A DNA stretch of 64,000 nucleotides, from contig JAGWQH010000036.1 of the NCBI GenBank assembly GCA_028870115.1, positions 21,827 through 85,826 on the forward strand, written 5' to 3'. The position numbers and the translations under genes were made by a program. Numbering within the stretch: the stretch's first letter is position 1; the number at the start of each line of letters is the position of its first letter. Under the pieces are notes generated by a model that was not told where the DNA came from, did not search any database, and saw nothing but the letters and a program-made list of their open reading frames with translations. Positions 24,303-31,830 of the stretch are shown here, in pieces. The DNA is from Candidatus Methylomirabilota bacterium (lineage in GTDB: Bacteria > Methylomirabilota > Methylomirabilia > Methylomirabilales > Methylomirabilaceae).

Positions 24303-25997
24303 ATGTCTGAGCAGAACGACCTGAAGCGGATCGAGGAAGAGAAGGCGCGGTGGGAGGCCGACACGCTGAAGCCTGCCCTTGCTCAAACGCCTGAACGGGC
24401 CGAGCGCTTCACGACGGCGTCAATGACCCCGGTCGAGCGCCTCTACACACCGGCCGACCTGTCCGAATGGGATTACCTGCGGGAGCTTGGATTTCCCGGC
24501 GACTACCCCTACACCCGCGGGGTTCAGCCGACGATGTACCGCGGCAAGCTCTGGACCATGCGGATGTTCGCCGGGTACGGGACCGCCGACGAAACCAACC
24601 GACGGTTCAAGTATCTGCTCGAGCAGGGCCAGATGGGGCTGTCCACCGCCTTCGATCTGCCGACCTTGATGGGGTATGATTCGGACCACCCCTCTTCGGC
24701 CGGGGAGGTGGGCAAGTGCGGTGTTGCCATCGATTCGCTCGCCGATATGGAGACGCTGTTCGAGGGGATTCCGCTCGGCGAGGTCACCACCTCCATGACG
24801 ATCAGCTCTCCCGCCGCAGTCTTGTGGGCGATGTATATTGCCGTCTGCGAGAAGCAGGGCGTCCCGTACCATCAGATCGGCGGTACGGTCCAAAACGATA
24901 TCCTGAAAGAGTACATCGCGCAGAAAGAGTATATCTATCCGATCGAACCGTCGGTCCGGCTGGTGACCGACACCATCCTGTTCGGTGCGCAGCACCTGCC
25001 GCGCTGGAATACCGTCAGTATCAGCGGCTACCATATCCGGGAGGCGGGGGCCACCGCATTACAGGAACTCGCCTTCACGCTGGCTGATGGAATGGTCTAT
25101 GTGGAGGAGAGCATCAAGGCGGGTCTTGGGGTCGACGCGTTTGCCCCACGCCTCTCCTTTTTCTTCGATTGCCACAACGACCTGTTCGAGGAAGTGGCCA
25201 AGTTCCGGGCGGCCAGAAGGCTGTGGGCTCGGATCATGCGGGAGCGGTTCGGGGCGAAAGATCCCCGTTCCTGGCTGTTGCGGACGCATGCCCAGACAGC
25301 AGGGTGTTCCCTCACCGCCCAGCAGCCGCGCAACAATATCATCAGGGTCGCGATCCAGGCGCTGGCGGCCGTCCTGGGTGGCACGCAATCGCTGCACACC
25401 AACGCCATGGACGAGGCGTTGGCGCTCCCGACGGAAGAAGCCGCCACCATCGCGCTGCGGACGCAGCAGATCATCGCGCATGAGAGCGGCGTCACCAACA
25501 CGATCGATCCGGTGGCCGGCTCCTACTATGTCGAGACGTTGACAAATCAGATGGAGGAGGGGGTCTGGGAATATTTCCGGCGTATCGATGACCTGGGCGG
25601 GATGATCCGGGCGATCGAGAAGGGTTTCCCCCAGCGCGAGATCGCCGATGCCGCCTACGCATATCAGCAGGCTATCGAACGGGGCGAGAAGATCATCGTT
25701 GGCGTGAATCGATTCACGGCAGACGAAGAAGTACCGATCCCGACCCTCTCCATCGACCGTGAGGCCGAGGCACGGCAGATTGAAAGTCTTCAGCGGCTTC
25801 GCCGCGCGCGCGACAAGGATGTGGTGATGCGGTCGCTCGAGGCGCTTGGTCGAGCGGCAGCCGGGAATGATCCGTGGGACAAGGATCTGTTGATGCCGAG
25901 GATTCTTGACGCGGTTCGGGCCTATGCGACCTTGGGCGAGATCATGGGCGTCTTTCGCGAGGTCTGGGGTGAATACAAGGAGCCCTCGATTATTTAG
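24303..25997 (+). CDS. icmA: B12-dependent acyl-CoA mutase large subunit, isobutyryl-CoA mutase-type residues
   Basis: 564 residues, the TIM-barrel half of a methylmalonyl-CoA mutase family enzyme ([63 protein letters not shown]). Numbering matches the Propionibacterium enzyme: His244 is present, but position 89 is Phe (RMFAGYG) where methylmalonyl-CoA mutase has Tyr, and position 207 is Gln (IAQKEYIYP) where it has the carboxylate-binding Arg. Phe/Gln at these places is the known signature of isobutyryl-CoA mutase, which interconverts isobutyryl- and butyryl-CoA. The B12-binding subunit is encoded separately at 26142. A weak ribosome-binding site precedes the ATG. Automatic annotation would call it methylmalonyl-CoA mutase. 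Confidence 0.85.
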   Translation: MSEQNDLKRIEEEKARWEADTLKPALAQTPERAERFTTASMTPVERLYTPADLSEWDYLRELGFPGDYPYTRGVQPTMYRGKLWTMRMFAGYGTADETNRRFKYLLEQGQMGLSTAFDLPTLMGYDSDHPSSAGEVGKCGVAIDSLADMETLFEGIPLGEVTTSMTISSPAAVLWAMYIAVCEKQGVPYHQIGGTVQNDILKEYIAQKEYIYPIEPSVRLVTDTILFGAQHLPRWNTVSISGYHIREAGATALQELAFTLADGMVYVEESIKAGLGVDAFAPRLSFFFDCHNDLFEEVAKFRAARRLWARIMRERFGAKDPRSWLLRTHAQTAGCSLTAQQPRNNIIRVAIQALAAVLGGTQSLHTNAMDEALALPTEEAATIALRTQQIIAHESGVTNTIDPVAGSYYVETLTNQMEEGVWEYFRRIDDLGGMIRAIEKGFPQREIADAAYAYQQAIERGEKIIVGVNRFTADEEVPIPTLSIDREAEARQIESLQRLRRARDKDVVMRSLEALGRAAAGNDPWDKDLLMPRILDAVRAYATLGEIMGVFREVWGEYKEPSII

Positions 25998-26022
25998 CTA
26001 TTGATTTGGAAGTCCCCTGTAT

Positions 26023-26126
26023 CGTTATTGCGAGCGACCGAAGGGAGCGTGGCAATCTCACCGTAGTTGGAGTCGGATTTCAGGCAAGAACGGTTGGATT
26101 GCTTCGCCTGCGACTCGCAATGACAG
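26023..26126. repeat. Dispersed palindromic repeat, family B
   Basis: Starts CGTTATTGCGAGCGACCGAA and ends GCGACTCGCAATGACAG. It fills the gap between the two mutase genes; the AGGAG of the small-subunit gene begins 4 bases after it. Confidence 0.8.
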
Positions 26127-26141
26127 TGGCAGGAGTTGGTA

Positions 26142-26549
26142 ATGGCAGCGAAGGTAGAAAAGAAGATCCGCGTGTTAATCGCCAAGCCGGGCCTTGACGG
26201 GCACGATCGGGGCGCCAAGGTTATCGCCAGAGCCTTCCGCGACGCCGGGATGGAGGTGATCTACACCGGGCTTCGGCAGACCCCCGAGATGATCGTGAGC
26301 GCGGCCATCCAGGAAGACGTGGATGCCATCGGCATGTCCTGTCTGTCCGGGGCTCATATGTACCTGTTCCCAAGGGTCATGGAGCTGCTCAAGGAGCGTG
26401 GGGTCGATGACATCGTCGTCTTTGGTGGTGGCACAATCCCCTCCGATGACATCCCGAAACTCAAAGCGGCCGGGCTCGCCACTATCTTTACGCCAGGTAC
26501 GACTACGACCGAAGCGATCGAGTTCGTGAAAAATAGCATCAGGAAGTGA
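26142..26549 (+). CDS. icmB: B12-binding subunit of the acyl-CoA mutase
   Basis: 135 residues. The cobalamin-binding motif is [13 protein letters not shown] (DxHxxG) with the downstream SxL and GG loops ([18 protein letters not shown]). Together with the large subunit it forms the adenosylcobalamin mutase. ATG at 26142 chosen because AGGAG lies 6 bases before it. A separate small B12 subunit is known for isobutyryl-CoA, 2-hydroxyisobutyryl-CoA and archaeal methylmalonyl-CoA mutases. No MeaB/ArgK-type G-protein chaperone gene is visible in the window. Confidence 0.92.
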   Translation: MAAKVEKKIRVLIAKPGLDGHDRGAKVIARAFRDAGMEVIYTGLRQTPEMIVSAAIQEDVDAIGMSCLSGAHMYLFPRVMELLKERGVDDIVVFGGGTIPSDDIPKLKAAGLATIFTPGTTTTEAIEFVKNSIRK

Positions 26550-26681
26550 ATCTTAATATGCTAGTAGTTATGAAGTATTATCTAGATTCGACATTAAGTA
26601 TATTTTCGGTCTTGTGGGATGAATTCCAGCCGCGTAAACTAGGCTGGATGTGAGTCCTGCTACCAAAAAGAGGAGGTCTCG

Positions 26682-26802
26682 ATGCGGCCGGTGTACATGG
26701 TCTCGGGAGGCGTGAGCAAGTTCACGAAGGCTCGGCTGGACGTCACCTTCCACCGATGGTGAAGGAGGCGTACGACTATGCCCTCAAGGACGTTGGGCTA
26801 GA
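26682..26802 (+). pseudogene. 5' fragment of the thiolase gene (partial duplicate)
   Basis: Nearly identical to the first 120 bases of the thiolase gene at 27506: ATGCGGCCGGTGTACATGGT, the GGAGGCGTGAGCAAGTTC block and GAGGCGTACGACTATGCCCT. One base is missing (CTTCCACCGATGG versus CTTCCAACCGATGG), so the frame stops after about 25 codons. It even keeps an AGGAGG site. Homology ends near 26802. Apart from it, 26550-26831 holds nothing I can name. Confidence 0.88.
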
Positions 26803-26831
26803 CGCAAGATTGTAAATGATGAGATGAACGG

Positions 26832-27164
26832 ATGAGGCTGCCACATGCTGAGAGAGCGCAAGTCGATCGCGACAAGCTGGAACATTATCTGGTATCTCAA
26901 TCGCACCCGATCGGGAGATCGAAGGCGAGGTTCTTTCGGGGGGTCGGGTTTGATGAATCAAACCTGGCGATCCTTCAGCAAGCCTTGATCGGAATTGCCA
27001 GCGCAGAAGAGATCGTGGAGACTGCAGCCTCAGCATACGGTACCAAGTATATCGTTGATGGTTCGATCGCGACACCGTATGGTGATAAGGTCAGGTTGCG
27101 AACGGTGTGGATCATTGAAGAGGGTCAGGATCCCCCACGCTTCGTAACTGCATATCCGATCTGA
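26832..27164 (+). CDS. DUF6883-like protein, possible toxin-like partner
   Basis: 110 residues. The sequence DKLEHYLVSQSHPIGRSKAR, GVGFDESNLAILQQAL and YGTKYIVDGSIATPYGDKV with RTVWIIEEG..PPRFVTAYP matches the small domain I know as DUF6883, found in polymorphic-toxin and toxin-antitoxin-like loci. The next gene, 20 bases on, is a DUF4926 protein, a frequent neighbour. The pair sits between the broken and intact copies of the thiolase 5' end, which suggests it arrived with a rearrangement. Activity unknown. Confidence 0.7.
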   Translation: MRLPHAERAQVDRDKLEHYLVSQSHPIGRSKARFFRGVGFDESNLAILQQALIGIASAEEIVETAASAYGTKYIVDGSIATPYGDKVRLRTVWIIEEGQDPPRFVTAYPI

Positions 27165-27184
27165 TATGGTTGGGAGGGGATGAA

Positions 27185-27415
27185 ATGATTCGAGAGCTGG
27201 AGACAGTCGTGCTCACCCATGATGTTCCTGAGCGCGGCCTGGAGAAGGGCGACGTCGGGGCAGTGGTACATCGGTACGTTGACAAGGGGGCGTATGAGGT
27301 TGAGTTCGTCACTGCTGAAGGAAAAACGGTTGCGGTCCTCACGTTGACGGAGGCGGATATACGCCCGATGGGGAGCGGTGAGATTCTTCATGCCAGGGAG
27401 TTTGCCTCGGCATAG
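27185..27415 (+). CDS. DUF4926 protein, probable partner of the upstream gene
   Basis: 76 residues, a small SH3-like barrel typical of DUF4926: LETVVLTHDVPERGLEKGDV, AVVHRYVDKGAYEVEFV and VLTLTEADIRPM. The ATG at 27185 (MIRELETV) follows GGAGGGG. Proteins of this family are usually encoded directly after DUF6883 or similar small genes; an antitoxin or immunity role is an inference from that pairing. Confidence 0.75.
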   Translation: MIRELETVVLTHDVPERGLEKGDVGAVVHRYVDKGAYEVEFVTAEGKTVAVLTLTEADIRPMGSGEILHAREFASA

Positions 27416-27450
27416 GTAGACATTTTTGAGCGGAGGTGAAGCAGTGTAAG

Positions 27451-27485
27451 AACCGCGAGATTGCTTCGCTTTGCTCGCAATGACG
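27451..27485. repeat. Half of a family B repeat
   Basis: GCGAGATTGCTTCGC followed by TTTGCTCGCAATGACGG, the 3' half of the family B element. It is immediately followed by the region holding the thiolase ribosome-binding site (GAGAGGGGG). Confidence 0.65.
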
Positions 27486-27505
27486 GAGAGGGGGTAGAGC
27501 GCTTT

Positions 27506-28816
27506 ATGCGGCCGGTATACATAGTCTCGGGAGGCGTGAGCAAGTTCGCGAAGGCTCGGCCGGACGTCACCTTCCAACCGATGGTGAAGGAGGCGTACGA
27601 CTATGCCCTCAAGGACCTCGGGCTCGAGCACCGGAAGTTCTTCGAGATTGTAGACGGATCGGTTGCATCGTACTTCTCTGACCATTTTCAGCGACAGTTG
27701 ATGTCGGGCATCATGGTGCAGGACTACCTGGGGCTCTGTCCAAAGCCGAGCCACCGGGTCGAAGGCGGAGGCGCCACGGGAGGGCTCTGCTTTCAAGAGG
27801 CATGGAAGTCGGTGGCCTCGGGCCTCATGGATGTTTGTGTGGCCTACGGCTTCGAGACGATGTCGCATGTGAATACCTGGAAAGGGAATGAATTCATCGC
27901 GCTGGCCTCCGATGTGAGCTTTGACTATCCCGTGGGCGGTTTCTATAGCGGTTACTACGCGATGATGGTGGTCCGGCACATGCAGGAGTTCGGCACGACC
28001 GTCGAGCAGATGGCCCACGTCTCAGTCAAGAATCACAATAACGCCTTTCATAACCCCTATGCCCAGAAGCGAAGGCTCCTCACGATCGAAGATGTACGTC
28101 GCGCGCCGATGGTGGCCTGGCCGCTGACCCGTCTGGATATCTGCGTTATGTCCGATGGGGCAGCAACCACGATCCTCGCCAGCGAGGAGGGGGTCAACAA
28201 ACTGGAGAAGGCGAGTGGTAAGCGGCTCAAGCCGGCCAAGATCGTTGGCATCGGTCGTGGGACTGACGCGATGCGGATGGCCGACCGACCTCACCGCCAG
28301 GTGCTGCTGCTCCCGCATGAGCGGGCCAGCGACTACCGGGGTCTCAAGTACCCGGGCATCCATTCATTTCGGGCAGGCCGGATGGCTGCCAAGCTGGCCT
28401 ACGAAATGGCCGGGATCACCCATCCGATCAAGGAGCTGGATTTCATCGAACTGCACGATGCCTATACCTCCTCTGAGATTCAGACCTACGAGGACATGGG
28501 CCTCTGTAAGTACGGGGAGGGCGGCCGATGGACGGAGGAGGGGAACCCATTTCTGCCTAACCTCGACTACGGTCTGACGCTCAAAAAGCCCGGGACGCTT
28601 CCGGTTAACCCCTCGGGAGGCCTGATCGCCTGCGGCCATCCGGTGGGGGCTACCGGCCTGATGCAGGCGGTCTTCGCCTTGTGGCAACTGCAAGGGAGCA
28701 TCAAAAAGCATTTTGGTAACGACCGACTGCAGGTCAAGGGTGCCAGACGTGGGGCGATACACAGCCACGCCGGCACCGGGACATACGTCACCGTGAGCAT
28801 CATGGAGAAGGTCTGA
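27506..28816 (+). CDS. SCP-x-type thiolase-like protein, nucleophilic Cys apparently absent
   Basis: 436 residues in the thiolase/SCP-x superfamily: YIVSGGVSKFAKARPDVTF at the start, HDAYTSSEIQTYEDMGLC (catalytic His region) and GGLIACGHPVGATGLMQ near the end. In related enzymes the nucleophile lies in VEAACATGG; here the same place reads VEGGGATGGLCF, so the Cys is replaced by Gly. A Cys three residues later (GLCF) is present. Start at 27506 rather than 27461, since the first 15 codons of the longer frame come from the repeat. The next gene encodes the DUF35 partner known to bind such thiolases. It may condense or cleave acyl-CoA, or be a non-catalytic partner. Confidence 0.87.
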   Translation: MRPVYIVSGGVSKFAKARPDVTFQPMVKEAYDYALKDLGLEHRKFFEIVDGSVASYFSDHFQRQLMSGIMVQDYLGLCPKPSHRVEGGGATGGLCFQEAWKSVASGLMDVCVAYGFETMSHVNTWKGNEFIALASDVSFDYPVGGFYSGYYAMMVVRHMQEFGTTVEQMAHVSVKNHNNAFHNPYAQKRRLLTIEDVRRAPMVAWPLTRLDICVMSDGAATTILASEEGVNKLEKASGKRLKPAKIVGIGRGTDAMRMADRPHRQVLLLPHERASDYRGLKYPGIHSFRAGRMAAKLAYEMAGITHPIKELDFIELHDAYTSSEIQTYEDMGLCKYGEGGRWTEEGNPFLPNLDYGLTLKKPGTLPVNPSGGLIACGHPVGATGLMQAVFALWQLQGSIKKHFGNDRLQVKGARRGAIHSHAGTGTYVTVSIMEKV

Positions 28817-28827
28817 CAAACCTTATG

Positions 28828-28916
28828 TCGTGCTTCGACAAGCTCAGCACGAACGGGAAAAAGCCGGTATTTCAATGCCTATACCGTTAACCCAGAGCTT
28901 GTCGAAGGGTAAACGG
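28828..28916. repeat. Dispersed palindromic repeat, family A, inverted orientation
   Basis: TTCGACAAGCTCAGCACGAA at the left and CCAGAGCTTGTCGAAGGG at the right, i.e. the same pair of arms as at 24190-24252 arranged outward. It fills most of the gap between the thiolase and the DUF35 gene. Confidence 0.78.
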
Positions 28917-28949
28917 GGGTTTGGTAGGCAGGCTTAGGAGGGAGGCACA

Positions 28950-29516
28950 ATGGCGAACGCCAAGGGTGAGAGAGCTAATCGCAAGCTTACGGACGAGGAG
29001 CCCGTCGCGTTGCCGGAGACCGACGACGGGACTGTCCTATTCAATGTCCCGTTCCCCAAGGACTTGGCCCAGCTCAAAACTATGGCCCCTATCATCCTCA
29101 AGCAGCCGTATCAGATTGATTACATCCACAGCTACGGACAGGACTCTCCATTCTTTGCCGGCCTGGCTAATGGGAAGTTGCTAGGGACCGTCTGCACGAA
29201 GTGTGGCTACAAATATGCGACGCCCAAGCTGCACTGTATGGATTGCGGTATTGAGTGCGACTGGTTCGAACTGCCGCAGGTCGGCGCGGTCCACACCTTC
29301 ACCGTCTGTTACTTCGGGAGCGAGGAGTTCCTGAAGGAGACCCCCTTTGTGCTGATCCTGGTGGAGTGGCCTGGTGTCGATACGCTGTTTCTCTCGCGGC
29401 TGCTTGGTGTCGGTCCGCTGAACCCTTCAATGAACTGGGTCGGGATGAAGGTTCGGGCAAAGTTTCGGCGTCTCTCCAAGTTCAAACCGACCGATGTCTA
29501 CTTCGTCCCGGCGTAG
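28950..29516 (+). CDS. DUF35 OB-fold / zinc-ribbon protein (thiolase partner)
   Basis: 188 residues. A rubredoxin-like zinc ribbon (CTKCGYKYATPKLHCMDCG, about residues 88-106) is followed by an OB fold (GAVHTFTVCYFG, LILVEWPG). Such proteins form complexes with SCP-x thiolases and, in archaea, with HMG-CoA synthase, helping to channel acyl-CoA. The gene directly follows the thiolase, separated by a repeat, and has a GGAGG site. The N-terminal 60 residues are charged and extended, and longer than usual. Confidence 0.87.
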   Translation: MANAKGERANRKLTDEEPVALPETDDGTVLFNVPFPKDLAQLKTMAPIILKQPYQIDYIHSYGQDSPFFAGLANGKLLGTVCTKCGYKYATPKLHCMDCGIECDWFELPQVGAVHTFTVCYFGSEEFLKETPFVLILVEWPGVDTLFLSRLLGVGPLNPSMNWVGMKVRAKFRRLSKFKPTDVYFVPA

Positions 29517-29521
29517 CGGTT

Positions 29522-29638
29522 ATGAAAGCCACCTATTGTGACTATCTTCATCTGGACGAGCTGTGCGGACCGGGTACTGCGCTGCGTTTCTCTGTCCCTA
29601 CGATGTGTAGCGCAGGACGGCGGCGCAAAAAAGGATAA
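29522..29638 (+). pseudogene. 38-codon frame resembling the start of tryptophan 2,3-dioxygenase
   Basis: Starts MKATYCDYLHLDELCGPGTA. The first half resembles the TYxxYLxLDELL start of tryptophan 2,3-dioxygenases; after that the similarity ends and the frame stops at 29636. It follows the DUF35 gene by 5 bases. Could be a 5' gene fragment or chance; no further dioxygenase motifs are present. Its 3' end overlaps the end of the opposite membrane-protein gene. Confidence 0.3.
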
Positions 29639-30122
29639 GCCAGCCGAGGAACAGGAGGGTGAGCCATGATCTTTCCCACCGCTGGGGGAGGGTCGCGAGG
29701 CGCCCCTGATCCGACGGATTCAGGCGGCCTCCGCTTCCCTCGCGCTGCGAGAGCAGCGCCAACTCGGGAACGATTCTCTTCCAGAGACGCCAAAGGATCC
29801 CCAGACAGATGAGCCCGAGGAGGATCTTGCCCGCGAGGGCGCTCCAGGCGATGAGGGTGAGGTCAGGCAACTTGCCGTACAAGGCAAGGCTCAGAACTCC
29901 AAAGTTGGCTCCTGTCGTCATCAAGGCCACCAGGATCCAGAATTCCCTGCGGGGCTGCTTCAGGAGGAAGGCCTCCGTTCCGGCATCTGCCGCGTCTTTT
30001 CCTTCCCCGCTCCGGCGCTCCCGGATGAGCAGGACCACATATAAGGATCCTCCCACGAAGGCGACGACGAGCACATTATGGAAGAATTGGTTTATCGCGT
30101 AGAGGAAATTGGCAGCCACCAC
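29598..30122 (-). CDS. Four-helix membrane protein, function unknown
   Basis: 174 residues with about four membrane segments: INQFFHNVLVVAFVGGSLYV, FWILVALMTTGANFGVLSLA, LIAWSALAGKILLGLICLGI and a C-terminal WLTLLFLGWLILFCAAVL. A His (FFHN) in helix 1 could ligate haem as in CopD-like or cytochrome-b-like small proteins, but I cannot establish this. It lies 21 bases downstream of the secreted protein gene on the same strand and is probably co-transcribed with it. Confidence 0.65.
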   Translation of the reverse strand: MVAANFLYAINQFFHNVLVVAFVGGSLYVVLLIRERRSGEGKDAADAGTEAFLLKQPRREFWILVALMTTGANFGVLSLALYGKLPDLTLIAWSALAGKILLGLICLGILWRLWKRIVPELALLSQREGSGGRLNPSDQGRLATLPQRWERSWLTLLFLGWLILFCAAVLRYTS

Positions 30123-30143
30123 TCCCCTCGGCGAGGCCCGCGG

Positions 30144-30539
30144 CTAGTACCCCCAACTCCGCTTAGGGGCTGGAGGTGGCGTTACCGGCGCCGCCGTGCC
30201 CTCCTTCACGTTCACCTTCACGCTGGCCTCGGGTCCGATCTCTTGGTGGCTCTTGGTAGCAGCGATGACCCGAACTGTGTGCGACCCGTTCGAGAGGCCC
30301 TTGAGTTCCAGCGACGTCCCGAACTGAGGCCCCTGGTTGACCCCGTCCAGGTGCAGGTGGACGTGATCGGCATTCCCCGCCTTCTTGAACTCCCACGTCA
30401 CCAAAATGCTGGGCCCTATGGTTTCCCCATCCGTTGGTGACAAGATCTTGACCGTCGCCTGCTGCGCCCAGCCGACAGAGAGCCCCGCGACAAAGACCAC
30501 CGCTAATCCTGTGACAATCGAGGCAATTGATTTTCTCAT
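30144..30539 (-). CDS. Secreted beta-sandwich (DUF4399-like / Ig-like) protein
   Basis: 131 residues from ATG 30539, which follows GGAGGAGATATCAC. Signal peptide: MRKSIASIVTGLAVVFVAGL with cleavage near GWAQQ. The mature domain reads VKILSPTDGETIGPSILVTW and HVHLHLDGVNQGP, resembling the DUF4399 protein at 17784 (both have the SP.DGATI start and the HLH block). Proline-rich C-terminus. Periplasmic or secreted; role unknown. Followed by the membrane protein gene. Confidence 0.75.
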   Translation of the reverse strand: MRKSIASIVTGLAVVFVAGLSVGWAQQATVKILSPTDGETIGPSILVTWEFKKAGNADHVHLHLDGVNQGPQFGTSLELKGLSNGSHTVRVIAATKSHQEIGPEASVKVNVKEGTAAPVTPPPAPKRSWGY

Positions 30540-30997
30540 GTGATATCTCCTCCTGCAAGATGCTGGTGGCCCACTGGTGCCTGGGCAGGGCCGCCTCCAG
30601 CACGGCACTGCCCTAATCCTGTCCACAGTAAGGGACGCTATCAGCGGCGGGAGATGAAGTCAAGACGAAAACTGTACGGTCTGGTAAGCCCTCTCCCGCC
30701 CCCGGCACCACCACAATAACCGCTCCTGATCCCACCTGCTGAAGCGCCTGAGCCTCTGCGACGCTGATTGGGCTAGAAATGGTGCCCGTTGCGTTGCTTG
30801 GCCTGTGTGTCGCTCTCACCCAGATAACGGAAGAGCACTGCATAGTCCCGCGTCGATTTACGCCTTCCCCTACCCGCACAGCATGCAGACTGAGATACCT
30901 TGTGTTCACCGCCTAATTTGCCCAGGCCGGAATAAGATGATGCCGCTCAGTATGTGCCAACAACGTTGGGCGCTGGAAAGGTTCATTCGGAAGCTAC
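30540..30997. other. Gap of about 460 bases without a convincing gene
   Basis: The only frame of any length is a minus-strand one of 98 codons (30613-30909), rich in Val/Ala (GSGAVIVVVPGAGEGLPDR) but lacking a ribosome-binding site and family features. It ends 74 bases before the start of the secreted protein gene. I see no RNA gene here. Confidence 0.4.
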
Positions 30998-31031
30998 TTG
31001 ACTGTATAACGGCTATCATTATAATGTAGCC
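30998..31031 (+). promoter_or_regulatory. higBA promoter with palindromic operator
   Basis: TTGACT at 30998-31003 and TATAAT at 31020-31025, 16 bases apart. A near-palindrome centred on ATTATAAT (31011-31031, GGCTA..TAGCC ends) covers the -10 box, as expected for autorepression by the HigA antitoxin. The higB ATG is only 7 bases beyond the -10 box, so the message is probably leaderless. Confidence 0.72.
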
Positions 31032-31032
31032 T

Positions 31033-31326
31033 ATGATAGGCTCATTCCACGACCGGGGTACGGAAGACATATTTGACGGACGCGCATCGCCGTCGGCGCG
31101 CCGTACATGTGCCTCGGCGATGTGGGCCATTGCGCGGCGGAAATTGGACCAGTTGAATCGGGTACGCGAGCTTCGGGAGCTTGCTGTACCGCCGGGGAAT
31201 AACCTGGAGGCCCTCCGGGGAGATCGCAGAGGACAGTTCAGCATCAGGATCAACGATCGATACCGCATCTGTTTCCGTTGGAGATCAGGCCATGCCTACG
31301 AAATTGAAATTACGGACTACCACTAG
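31033..31326 (+). CDS. higB: HigB/RelE-family toxin
   Basis: 97 residues. Starts MIGSFHDRGTEDIFDG and has the HigB-type core RRKLDQLNRVRELRELAVPP, with NLEALRGDRRGQFSIRINDR and YRICFRWRSGHAYEIEITDYH. These match HigB (killer protein) ribosome-dependent mRNA endonucleases. The antitoxin gene overlaps its 3' end. Transcription from the promoter at 30998 would start about at the ATG. Confidence 0.9.
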   Translation: MIGSFHDRGTEDIFDGRASPSARRTCASAMWAIARRKLDQLNRVRELRELAVPPGNNLEALRGDRRGQFSIRINDRYRICFRWRSGHAYEIEITDYH

Positions 31327-31684
31327 CAAGGAATCTGCCGCGCCGTATGGTCGTAGCCGGCGTGCTGTAATTACTCGACGGCTACCGATCAATCGAGCGC
31401 CTACCCATCCGGGAGAGATGCTCTTGGAGGAGTTCCTGAGGCCGCTCGGCATTAGTCAGTCGGAGTTTGCGACTCGCCTGGGTGTGTCCTTTCCGAGGCT
31501 GAACGAAATCATCCACGGGAAGAGAGGGATCACCCCCGATACGGCATTACGCTTAGCGCGAGTGCTCGGCATGTCAGCCGATTTCTGGCTTGGTTTGCAG
31601 CAGGATTGGGACCTGTGGCATGCGATGCGCGGAAAGGAGGCCATCAAGATCGCGCGCCTCGAGCCGCTTCGTCGATTAGCTTGA
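31292..31684 (+). CDS. higA: HigA-family antitoxin (XRE-type HTH)
   Basis: 130 residues from ATG 31292, overlapping higB by 35 bases. The HTH domain reads THPGEMLLEEFLRPLGISQS and FATRLGVSFPRLNEIIHGKR with TPDTALRLARVLGMSADFWL, the standard HigA signature. The first 40 residues (MPTKLKLRTTTSKES) are longer than in most HigA proteins, so a start nearer PTHPGEM is possible but no better start codon is visible. It should bind HigB and repress the palindrome at 31011-31031. Confidence 0.88.
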   Translation: MPTKLKLRTTTSKESAAPYGRSRRAVITRRLPINRAPTHPGEMLLEEFLRPLGISQSEFATRLGVSFPRLNEIIHGKRGITPDTALRLARVLGMSADFWLGLQQDWDLWHAMRGKEAIKIARLEPLRRLA

Positions 31685-31724
31685 ATCTACTGAGGATTCA
31701 TTCCCCGCGGCGTGCCGCGAGTTC

Positions 31725-31791
31725 GTCATACCGGCGAAAGCCGGTATCCAGAGGGGCCCGACTGGATTCCGTGTCACGCACGGAATGACGG
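31725..31791. repeat. Dispersed palindromic repeat, family C (GTCATACCGGCGAAAGCCGG)
   Basis: Left arm CATACCGGCGAAAGCCGGTA, right arm GGATTCCGTGTCACGCACGG ending AATGACG. This type is widespread in bacterial genomes. It lies between higA and the hsd operon. Confidence 0.7.
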
Positions 31792-31810
31792 GCCAGAACA
31801 GAAGGCGATA

Positions 31811-31830
31811 CCCCGCGGCTTGCCGCGGGG
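31811..31830. terminator. GC-rich hairpin CCCCGCGGC-TT-GCCGCGGGG
   Basis: A 9-bp perfect stem with a 2-base loop and no T-run; a similar imperfect sequence lies at 31703-31720. It may be part of the dispersed repeat just upstream or a weak terminator before the hsd operon. Confidence 0.5.

Noticed and set aside
24303..25997. Assignment as methylmalonyl-CoA mutase alpha subunit
   Set aside because: Overall similarity fits, but Phe89 and Gln207 argue for isobutyryl-CoA mutase; kept as icmA with the caveat stated.
30613..30909. 98-codon minus-strand frame with Val/Ala-rich GSGAVIVVVPGAGEG
   Set aside because: No ribosome-binding site and no recognisable family; codon pattern does not stand out from shadow frames. 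It could be a remnant but cannot be supported.
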